From Actinomycetospora lemnae (GTDB lineage: Bacteria > Actinomycetota > Actinomycetes > Mycobacteriales > Pseudonocardiaceae): a stretch of DNA of 64,000 bases. Where the stretch lies: contig NZ_JAQZAO010000003.1 in the NCBI RefSeq assembly GCF_028737315.1, positions 1 to 64,000 on the forward strand. Direction: 5' to 3'. The position numbers were made by a program, and so were the translations under genes. The notes beneath the pieces were generated by a model. That model saw only the letters and a list, made by a program, of their open reading frames with translations, was not told the DNA's origin and made no database searches. Below are positions 57,364 through 64,000 of this stretch, one piece after another (position 1 is the stretch's first letter; each line of letters starts with the position of its first letter).

Positions 57364-59087
57364 GCGCGGCGACCGGGGGCGGCGCCCACCGGCAGCGTCA
57401 CCGTGAACACCGTCCCGCGGCCGTCGGGACCGGGCTCGACCTCGATGCTCCCGCGCCGCCGGTCGACCACCCGCCGCACGAGCGCGAGCCCCAGACCACG
57501 GCGCCCGGGCGGGCCGTCGCCGTCCTTCGTCGACCAGCCGGGCGTGAACGCGGCGTCGGGGTCGGCGAGCCCCGGGCCGTCGTCGGCCACCCGGATCACC
57601 ACGGCCCCGCCGGCGGCGTGCACGTCGAGCTCCACCACCCCGCCCTCGCCGGCGTGCGCGCTCTGCAGGGCGGCGTCGAGGGCGTTGTCGACGAGGTTGC
57701 CGACGACGGTGACCCGGTCGGTCGACGCCTGCTCGTCGCCGGCGTCGGCGTCGGCGAGCGCGGTGTCGTCGCCGACGCGCAGCTCCAGGCCCCGGTCGCG
57801 GGCGTCGGCGGCCTTGTCGAGCACGAGGGCGGCGAGCGCGGGGTCGGCGATCCGGTCGCGCAGCTCGCCGTCGGCGCCCGCGAGCAGGTCGCGGGTCCAG
57901 CGCTGGGCCAGCTCGCGGGCGTCGTCGCCGGCGCCGAGCTCGATGAGCGTCGACACCGCCTGCAGGTGGTTCGCGTGCTCGTGCGCGGCGAAGCGGAGCG
58001 CGCGGGTCACGGAGCGGGCGTCGTCGAGCTCGCGGGTCATCGCCTCCAGCTCGGTCCGGTCCCGCAGGGTCACGACGACGTCGGGATCGGTGTCGTCGGG
58101 TCGAGCTCCGCTCCGCTCCGTCTCCCGGGCGAGCTCGGTGCGGTTGACCAGCAGCAATCGCTCGCCCACGAGCAGCGTCTCGTCGGTGACGGGGGAGCGG
58201 TCGGCGAGGCGCTCCTGCAGGGCCGGGTCGACGCCCAGCTCCGCGAGCGTCGGCCCCGCCGCGCGGGACGGGGCGACGGTGGCGGGCAGCCCGAGCAGGC
58301 GCGCGGCCTCGGCGTTGAGCACGACCACCCGCCCCGAGCCCGCGTCGAGCACCAGCAGGCCCTCGCGCATCGCGGCCATGACGGCCTCGTGGTGGCGGTG
58401 CAGCGCGGTGATCTCGCGGGGCTCCAGGCCGAGGGTGTCGCGCTTGACCCGGCGCGCCGCGACCACGGCGAGCCCCACCCCGAGCGCGATCGCCACCGCC
58501 GCCGCCAGCGCGAGGATCGCGAGCTCCCGCGCGATGCGGTCGGCCACCTGGACCCGCAGCTGCCCGACCGCGACCATCCCGACCACCGCGCCGTCCCGCC
58601 CGGTCGAGCTCCGCCGCGCTGCGTCTCCCTCCACACCGCGTACCGGCACGATCGCCCGCACCGACAACCCGAGGGTGCCCGGGAACGTCTCCACCAGCGT
58701 CGCGCCGGCGGCCGCGGGCAGGAAGGTGCCCTGGTAGGTCTCGCCGATCCGCGCGGGCTCGGGGTGGCTCAGGCGGGTGCCGGCCGGGTCCATGACGGTC
58801 ACGAACGACACGCCCGTGCCGATCCGCGTGGCCTCGGCCGCCGCCTGGACCCGCGGGACATCGCGCGCGGCCACGGCGTCGGCGAGCCCCGGCGAGGCCG
58901 CCAGTGCCACGGCCACCGCGACCATCTTGTCGGCGGCGTCGCGCTCGATCGTCTCGCGCGTGTTCCAGGCGCTGACCCCGCCGGCGATCACCGCGGCGAG
59001 CACCACCGTCGCGATCTCCAGCACGAGCAGCCGGCGCACGAGCGAGGAGCCCCGGCGGGCGGGGCGCGTCTCCGACGGGCTGCTCAC
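57339..59087 (-). CDS. DcuS/CitA-type sensor histidine kinase
   Basis: This is a membrane sensor kinase (582 residues): TM1 about 18-40, an extracytoplasmic sensor domain 41-185, TM2 187-211, a PAS domain about 225-340, then the kinase. The phosphoacceptor His lies in RFAAHEHANHLQAVSTL (H369), the HExxNxL pattern of citrate/C4-dicarboxylate kinases. The N box is NLVDNALDAA and the G1 box VADDGPGL. Two loop segments (residues 151-166 and 320-336) are coded by copies of a dispersed repeat. GTG 59087 was chosen as the first start before the TM1 region. Confidence 0.9.
58097..58127 (-). repeat. Dispersed 31-bp repeat, copy B (inside the sensor kinase)
   Basis: Its reverse complement matches 9634-9664 at 30 of 31 bases. 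In the kinase it encodes ARETERSGARPDD-like residues between the PAS strand LLLVNRTEL and VVVTLRDRTELE, where related kinases have a shorter loop. Confidence 0.65.
58600..58630 (-). repeat. Dispersed 31-bp repeat, copy C (inside the sensor kinase)
   Basis: Its reverse complement matches copy B at about 26 of 31 bases, including GCGGAGCTCGACC. It encodes GDAARRSSTGR in the loop between two strands of the sensor domain. Confidence 0.5.
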
Positions 59088-59473
59088 GACGCCGACCGTC
59101 GCGTCTGCACCCTCGCGGCGCAAGCGAGGTCCCCCGAGCACGTCCCCGCTCCGGTCGCGGAGCGCGACGACGGCCTGACCGCCCCGACGATCACGCTCCG
59201 CGACCGCGGCGGGGTGTATCGAGGCCCTCGCGCGGCGTTCCGCAACCCCTGCCGCGTGCCCGCCGGCGGCCGTCCCCGGCGTGTCGCCGCGCCGTCGCAC
59301 GAGCCCCGGCGCGCGGCGCTCCTGTGGGCATCGCCTCCCTGGTCGGGGCCTCGTCGGGTCGGGGAGCGACCCCGGGCGCGGGACGAACCGGACGCCGGGG
59401 GACGAGCGGACACGGACCCGGCGCGCCGTCCCTCGTCACGGCCTCTCGGCGACCCCGCACGGCACCCACGCCG
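59088..59473. other. Long gap between the kinase gene and the polysaccharide synthase gene
   Basis: The 483 nt between the two divergent genes contain no open frame with a start signal that I can support. The sequence is GC-rich with Arg/Pro/Gly-type frames on all strands. The only clear signals are the promoter at its right end and the purine-rich GGGGAGGGGG at 59553-59562 before the synthase start. Confidence 0.5.
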
Positions 59474-59502
59474 CGTGACGACGTCCCACCCGCGGATATC
59501 GT
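59474..59502 (+). promoter_or_regulatory. Candidate promoter of the polysaccharide synthase gene
   Basis: GTGACG (59474-59479) and TATCGT (59497-59502) are separated by 17 nt, giving a 5' leader of about 60 nt. Confidence 0.4.
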
Positions 59503-59570
59503 CTGACACACGACGAGGTGACGGTCGGGACACGGCCGCATCACGTGAGGCGGGGAGGGGGTGACGCACG

Positions 59571-62500
59571 GTGACGAGCGTGCGCAGCAGACGGTCCACC
59601 CGTCCGCCACGACGCTGGGGCGTCTGGACGATGACGGTCGTCCTGACGGCCATGGTGCTCACCGTGCTCACGGTGTCGGGGCTCGTGAACGCGAGCATCG
59701 GCAACGACGCCCACGCCCGCGCGCCCGAGGGCCACGACGCCGTGCCCCCGGGCATCGCCGCCGGCGGGCCGATCATCGACGCCCGCGCCGACCCCGTCCG
59801 CTCCGCGCACCTGCCCGACCGCACGGTCGCGCTGACGTTCGACGACGGCCCCGACCCGACGTGGACCCCGCAGATCCTCGCGGTGCTCGCGCGCCACCGG
59901 GTGCCCGGCACCTTCTTCGTCGTCGGCTCGATGGTCGCCCAGCACCCCGACATGGCCCAGCGGATCGTCGCCGCCGGCTCCGAGCTCGGCGTCCACACCT
60001 TCACGCACCCCGACCTCGCCGGTGTCTCGACCTGGCGCCGCGAGCGCGAGATCGCCGACACCGAGCTGGCGATCGCCGGCGCGACCGGCATCTCGACCCA
60101 CCTCGTGCGCCCGCCGTTCTCGTCGACCTCCGACGCCCTCGACGACCCGGGCTACGGCACCGTCGTCGCCGCGGGCCAGGCCGGTTACGTCACCGTGCTG
60201 ACCGACGTCGACGGCGAGGACTGGCAGCGCCCCGGCGTCGAGGCGATCGTGCGCAACGCGACCCCGCAGCACGGCGCCGGCGCCACCGTCCTGCTCCACG
60301 ACGCGGGCGGCGATCGCTCCCAGACCGTCGCCGCGCTCGACAGCCTGATCCCGCAGCTCCAGGCCCAGGGCTACCGCTTCACGACGGTCAGCGACGCGGC
60401 CGGCCTCGGCCCGTACGGGCAGCCCGCCCCGTCGCGCGACCGCGTGGTCGGCCAGGCGCTGCTCGCGACCGTCGGGGTCGCGCAGGGCGTCGTGACCCTC
60501 ATGGAGATCGCGCTCGTCGGCGTCGGCGGGCTGGTCATCGCCCGGCTCGTCGTCATGCTCGTCGTCGCCCGCCGGCACGCCCGCCGGCGTCGCGATCCCG
60601 CGTTCTCGTGGGGCGAGCCGGTGACCGACCCGGTGTCGGTGGTCGTGCCGGCCTACAACGAGGCCGAGAACATCGAGGCCACCGTCCGCTCCATCCTCGC
60701 GAGCGGCCACCCGCTCGAGGTCGTGGTCGTCGACGACGGCTCCACCGACGGCACCGCGGACCTGCTCGAGGACCTGGCCCTGCCGCGGGTGCGGGTGGTG
60801 CGCCAGGCCAACGCCGGCAAGTCCGCCGCGCTCAACCGCGGCGTCGCCGCCGCGCGGCACGACCTCATCGTCATGATCGACGGCGACACGATCTTCCAGC
60901 CGGACACCGTCGCCGAGCTCGTCGCGCCCTTCGCCGACCCGGACGTCGGCGCCGTCGCCGGCAACGTCAAGATCGCCAACCGCGACCGCCTCGTCCCGCG
61001 GATGCAGCACCTCGAGTACGTCGTCGGCTTCAACGTCGACCGGCGCGTGCAGGACTCCTGGGGCTCGATCTCGACGATCCCCGGCGCGGCGGGCGCGTTC
61101 CGCCGGGAGGCCGTGCAGGAGGTCGGCGGCCTGTCGTCGGACACCCTCGCCGAGGACACCGACCTCACCATCGCCCTCGGCCGCGCGGGCTGGCGCGTGG
61201 TCTACGCCGAGAAGGCGCTCGCGTGGACCGAGGCGCCGGTCAGCGCCGGGCAGCTGTGGCGCCAGCGCTTCCGCTGGAGCTACGGCACGATGCAGGCGCT
61301 CTGGAAGCACCGCCGCGCGCTGCGCGAGCGCGGGGCGTCGGGGCGCATGGGCCGTCTCGGGCTCGCCCACGTCGCGGTCTTCCACGTCGCGCTGCCGCTC
61401 GCGGCGCCCCTGGTCGACCTGCTGTTCGTCTACGGGCTGCTCTTCGGCGACCCGGCGGTGGCGCTGCTGCTCTGGGGCTCGATGCTGCTGCTCCAGGTGA
61501 TCGCGGGCGTGCTCGCGTTCCGGATGGACGGCGAGCCGCTCGGACCGCTGTGGGCGCTGCCCGTGCAGCAGTTGATGTACCGCCAGCTCATGTACGTGGT
61601 GCTCGTGCAGGCCGTGATCAGCGCGGTCACCGGGGCCGGCGTGCGCTGGCAGAAGCTGCAGCGCGTCGGCGCCGTCGCCGAGCACCTCCAGGCACCGGCG
61701 GGTCAGGACGGCCGCTCCCGCCCCGCCGCCGACCGCCTCCCCGCCCCGCCGGTGACCCGCGGGCCCGCGCCGGACGCGGCGCCGGCGTCGTCCGAGACCC
61801 CGGTCGCGCCACCGCGCGGCGGGGGGCGCGAGCGCTGGCTCGACCTCCTGCGCGCCATCGCGCTGCTGCGCGTCGTCACCTACCACGCGTTCGGCGGCGG
61901 CTGGATGAGCATGGTCTTCCCGTCGATGGGCGTGATGTTCGCGCTCGGCGGATCGCTCATGGTCCAGTCGCTGCGCCGCGGGGAGGCCCTCGACGTCATC
62001 GGCCACCGCCTGCGCCGCCTGCTGCCCCCGCTGTGGTTCTTCGGGCTGCTCGCGGTGCCGGTGATGCTCTGGCACGGGTGGCCCGCGCAGGACGCCGACG
62101 GCACGGTGACCTCGCCGCTGGTGTGGTCGGACCTCCTGTACTGGCTCTTCCCGCTCATCGACCCGCCCGGCAGCGACTGGGGCGCCGACGCCGTCATCGG
62201 CCTCTGGTACATCCGCGCCTACCTCTGGTTCGTGCTGCTCACGCCCCTGATGCTGTGGGCCTTCCGCCGCCGCCCGCTCGTGGCGCTCGCCGTGCCCCTG
62301 GTCGTGGTGGGTCTCGACGCCCTGGCCGGCTCACCGCTGGGGGAGTGGGGTGCCGCCGGCCCGGCGGTCGTCGACGGCGCCACCTTCGCCGCGTGCTGGA
62401 TGCTCGGCTTCGCCCACCGCGAGGGCACCCTGCGGCGCCTCGCGCCGTGGATCTCCTCGTGCGCCGCGGTGGTGCTCGTCGCCGGCGGCCTGGTCTGGGC

Positions 62501-63644
62501 GTTCACCCACCCCGCGGGCGACGACGGCGTCGACCTCAACGACATCCCGTTCGCCCAGGCGCTGGTCTCCTTCGGCGCGGTGCTGCTCGTGCTGCGGATG
62601 AACCCGCAGGTCGCCTGGCTCGAGCGGGTCCCGGTGCTCGGGCGGCTGGTCACGGTGGTCAACGCCCGCGCGATCACGATCTACCTCTGGCACAACGTGG
62701 CGATCGCCGTCGCGCCGCAGATCGGCGACCTGTTCGGCTGGGACTCCGAGGGCCAGCACTTCGCCATCGCGGTGTGGCTGATCGTCGTGGCGGTGCTCGC
62801 GTTCGGCTGGGTCGAGGACCTGGCCGCGGGCCGCACGCTCTCGGTCCTGCCCGACGGGCGCGGCAACGCCCGTCCCGCCCAGCGCGCCGTCGTCGGTCCC
62901 CGGCCGCCGGTGATCCCCACCGACGTCGAGAGCGGCGAGACCTCGGCGCTCTCCCAGGGCTCGCTGCGGGCCTTCCTCGGCCGGGTCGTCGGCGCCGCGC
63001 CGCCCGCCCCGCCGTCGGGTCCGGCCGACCGCGTCGTCGCCCGGCCCCGCCCTCGTCCGGCGCCGACGCACCGTGGCCCGGTCCCGTCGCCGCCGGCGGG
63101 GACACCGACGGCCGGGGCAGGACCGGGCACCGGTCGCTACACGCCCGTCCCGGCCGGGGCCGGTGCCGTTCCGGGTCCCGTCGCCGGACCGGTGGCGCGC
63201 CCACCGGCCCGGTCGACGGCGGGGACCGCACGTCCCGGGCGTCCCGGGCCGGCGCCGACCGGGGCGCCGCTGCCGGCGCCGCCGCCCCCGCTGCCCGCGC
63301 CGCCGCCCCGGGTGCCCTCGCCGACGCCCACGCCGGGCCGGGCCACCACGAGTCGTCCCGGGCCCCGCCCGACCCCGGCGCCGGGACGGCCGCCGTCCGG
63401 GCCCGCGTCGCCCCCGGACGGGCTCACCGCGCTCGTGCCGTCCGCGAGGGACGAGCCGGTGCTGTCGTTCGCCGAGGCCCGCCCGGGCCGCGTCGCCCGG
63501 TGTCCGACCCGCCCCGACGGACCGGCCGGCACCACTGGTCCGACGACGACGCGGACCGCTGACCGGCTTTCTTGTACACAAGAATCGACTCCGCTCGGTA
63601 GTTCGTCGCCATTGGGCCTTGTTCGCCCGCGACGTCTTCCCTAG
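59571..63644 (+). CDS. Trifunctional exopolysaccharide synthase: NodB deacetylase, GT2 synthase, acyltransferase 3
   Basis: This is a 1357-residue membrane fusion protein. TM1 (20-40) leads to an extracytoplasmic NodB deacetylase, about 82-275: ALTFDDGPD (D91/D92), HTFTH (142-146), RPPFSS, LLHDAGG. After TM helices 298-333 comes a GT2 domain, 352-590: VDDGSTD, DGDT, EDTDL and QRFRW (565-569), then membrane segments to 690. An acyltransferase 3 domain, 755-1085, has LDLLRAIALLRVVTYH with about ten membrane segments. The rest is a Pro-rich tail. The parts match IcaB/PgaB, IcaA/PgaC and IcaC in function, so a poly-GlcNAc-like product is likely. The last 45 residues look out of frame; a +1 shift near 63500 would end the protein at 63562. 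Confidence 0.88.
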   Translation: MTSVRSRRSTRPPRRWGVWTMTVVLTAMVLTVLTVSGLVNASIGNDAHARAPEGHDAVPPGIAAGGPIIDARADPVRSAHLPDRTVALTFDDGPDPTWTPQILAVLARHRVPGTFFVVGSMVAQHPDMAQRIVAAGSELGVHTFTHPDLAGVSTWRREREIADTELAIAGATGISTHLVRPPFSSTSDALDDPGYGTVVAAGQAGYVTVLTDVDGEDWQRPGVEAIVRNATPQHGAGATVLLHDAGGDRSQTVAALDSLIPQLQAQGYRFTTVSDAAGLGPYGQPAPSRDRVVGQALLATVGVAQGVVTLMEIALVGVGGLVIARLVVMLVVARRHARRRRDPAFSWGEPVTDPVSVVVPAYNEAENIEATVRSILASGHPLEVVVVDDGSTDGTADLLEDLALPRVRVVRQANAGKSAALNRGVAAARHDLIVMIDGDTIFQPDTVAELVAPFADPDVGAVAGNVKIANRDRLVPRMQHLEYVVGFNVDRRVQDSWGSISTIPGAAGAFRREAVQEVGGLSSDTLAEDTDLTIALGRAGWRVVYAEKALAWTEAPVSAGQLWRQRFRWSYGTMQALWKHRRALRERGASGRMGRLGLAHVAVFHVALPLAAPLVDLLFVYGLLFGDPAVALLLWGSMLLLQVIAGVLAFRMDGEPLGPLWALPVQQLMYRQLMYVVLVQAVISAVTGAGVRWQKLQRVGAVAEHLQAPAGQDGRSRPAADRLPAPPVTRGPAPDAAPASSETPVAPPRGGGRERWLDLLRAIALLRVVTYHAFGGGWMSMVFPSMGVMFALGGSLMVQSLRRGEALDVIGHRLRRLLPPLWFFGLLAVPVMLWHGWPAQDADGTVTSPLVWSDLLYWLFPLIDPPGSDWGADAVIGLWYIRAYLWFVLLTPLMLWAFRRRPLVALAVPLVVVGLDALAGSPLGEWGAAGPAVVDGATFAACWMLGFAHREGTLRRLAPWISSCAAVVLVAGGLVWAFTHPAGDDGVDLNDIPFAQALVSFGAVLLVLRMNPQVAWLERVPVLGRLVTVVNARAITIYLWHNVAIAVAPQIGDLFGWDSEGQHFAIAVWLIVVAVLAFGWVEDLAAGRTLSVLPDGRGNARPAQRAVVGPRPPVIPTDVESGETSALSQGSLRAFLGRVVGAAPPAPPSGPADRVVARPRPRPAPTHRGPVPSPPAGTPTAGAGPGTGRYTPVPAGAGAVPGPVAGPVARPPARSTAGTARPGRPGPAPTGAPLPAPPPPLPAPPPRVPSPTPTPGRATTSRPGPRPTPAPGRPPSGPASPPDGLTALVPSARDEPVLSFAEARPGRVARCPTRPDGPAGTTGPTTTRTADRLSCTQESTPLGSSSPLGLVRPRRLP
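63569..63584. promoter_or_regulatory. GntR operator 1
   Basis: TTCTTGT-AC-ACAAGAA is a perfect 7-2-7 inverted repeat of the TTGTnnACAA type bound by FadR-subfamily GntR proteins. It lies about 100 bp before the gntR start. Confidence 0.65.
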
Positions 63645-63654
63645 CTTGTACACA
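63619..63654 (+). promoter_or_regulatory. gntR promoter with second operator copy
   Basis: TTGTTC (63619-63624) and TAGCTT (63642-63647) are 17 nt apart. CTTGTACACA (63645-63654) repeats the left ten bases of operator 1 and overlaps the -10, so the regulator probably represses its own gene. The AAGGGGAG Shine-Dalgarno follows at 63659. Confidence 0.65.
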
Positions 63655-63673
63655 GAGCAAGGGGAGATGATCG

Positions 63674-64000
63674 GTGTCACAGTCGGCCACCCGCGTGCAC
63701 GCGGAGCTGCGCGGCGAGATCCTCGGCGGTCGCTGCGCACCGGGTTCCCGCCTGCGCGAGGAGGAGGTCGCCGAGCGCTTCGGCGTCAGCCGGACGCCGG
63801 TGCGGGAGGCGCTGCGCCGGCTCGAGGCCGACGGGCTCGTCGTCGTCACCCCGCGGCGGGGCGCGGAGGTCGTGCGCTGGCGTGATGACGACATCGCCGA
63901 GCTCGTGGAGCTGCGGGCGCTCCTCGAGGGACACGCGGCGCGGCGCGCGGCGATCGGTGGCGACGTCGACCTCGTCGCGCTGGGCGATCTGTGCGCACGC
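63674..64000 (+). CDS. GntR family regulator (FadR/FCD type), truncated by the window end
   Basis: Only the first 109 codons are present. The winged helix is complete: AELRGEILGGRCAPGSRLRE, EEVAERFGVSRTPVREALRR and LEADGLVVVTPRRGAEVV. The following RDDDIAELVELRALLEGHAARR is the start of an FCD effector domain, which places it in the FadR subfamily. GTG 63674 has AAGGGGAG 7 nt upstream. Two copies of CTTGTACACA in the upstream 100 bp suggest autoregulation. The ligand is unknown; its targets may lie beyond the window. Confidence 0.92.
   Translation, partial: MSQSATRVHAELRGEILGGRCAPGSRLREEEVAERFGVSRTPVREALRRLEADGLVVVTPRRGAEVVRWRDDDIAELVELRALLEGHAARRAAIGGDVDLVALGDLCAR

Noticed and set aside
59561-63562. 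A second very long open frame over the polysaccharide synthase gene
   Set aside because: Its translation is Arg/Pro/Ala-rich without domains, while the chosen frame shows NodB, GT2 and acyltransferase motifs. Only its last 20 codons look natural, which is reported as a possible frameshift.

Overview
The window is about 64 kb of very GC-rich, densely coded DNA from an actinomycete, most likely Pseudonocardiales or a close relative. The evidence is mycothiol biosynthesis (MshB), an actinobacterial DapD, GpgS and FolP2, a sigE-rseA-htrA-tatB block, frequent GTG starts, and gene order that tracks Mycobacterium tuberculosis. Much of 1-40 kb follows the order lpqW-like, mshB, fdxC, dapC, dapD, dapE, LOG, folP2, gpgS, tag, DUF3117, methyltransferase, sigE, rseA, htrA, tatB, mrp, mgtE-like, corA. 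The 46-55 kb part follows the Rv3212-rhlE-ferritin-like-DUF3107-TetR-hydrolase-DUF3152-moeZ neighbourhood. I saw no rRNA, tRNA, CRISPR array, insertion sequence or phage gene.

Layout. 1-6.2 kb: the end of an LpqW-like lipoprotein, then a five-gene oligopeptide ABC transporter operon. 6.2-12 kb: acetyltransferase, mshB, two proteins of unknown function, ferredoxin, dapC, an MFS exporter. 12-17.4 kb: a KhtTU-type cation/proton antiporter, dapD, dapE, wrbA. 17.4-22.8 kb: two LOG proteins, folP2, gpgS, a DivIVA-like protein, an SRPBCC protein, tag, DUF3117. 22.8-29.1 kb: M17 aminopeptidase, methyltransferase, sigE/rseA/htrA/tatB envelope stress genes. 29.1-31.4 kb: nucleotidyl cyclase, MarR regulator, extradiol-type dioxygenase. 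31.7-36.2 kb: rsgA, mrp, DUF1003, MgtE-N/CBS protein. 36.4-41.2 kb: a malyl-CoA-lyase-like/acyl-CoA dehydrogenase/MaoC set interrupted by a stress membrane protein and corA. 41.2-46 kb: Nudix, PH-domain, PHP, RecB-like nuclease, hydrolase. 46-55 kb: beta-propeller protein, rhlE, ferritin-like protein, DUF3107, TetR, hydrolase, DUF3152, moeZ. 55-59.1 kb: a dicarboxylate symporter with a two-component system. 59.5-64 kb: a giant deacetylase-glycosyltransferase-acyltransferase fusion and a truncated GntR regulator.

Themes. Lysine/DAP synthesis (dapC, dapD, dapE) and mycothiol/redox functions are spread through the first third. Envelope stress control (sigE regulon) lies in the middle. Magnesium-linked genes (MgtE-N/CBS, corA) flank the acyl-CoA module. 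About a dozen genes carry a TANNNT -10 hexamer 6-9 nt before a GTG or ATG, which points to widespread leaderless transcription.

The most interesting items are these. (1) A 26-residue leader ORF with a perfect Shine-Dalgarno in the corA 5' leader, whose 3' half forms one arm of a large hairpin; this is a candidate translation-dependent attenuator. (2) A three-domain exopolysaccharide synthase in one polypeptide, with a probable frameshift near its C-terminus. (3) A 49-bp repeat present as inverted copies around rsgA, plus other short dispersed repeats that appear to have inserted in frame into protein loops (RsgA, the sensor kinase). (4) A MarR operator shared in part between a dioxygenase promoter and wrbA. 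(5) Two tiny ORFs that bridge gene gaps through start/stop overlaps.
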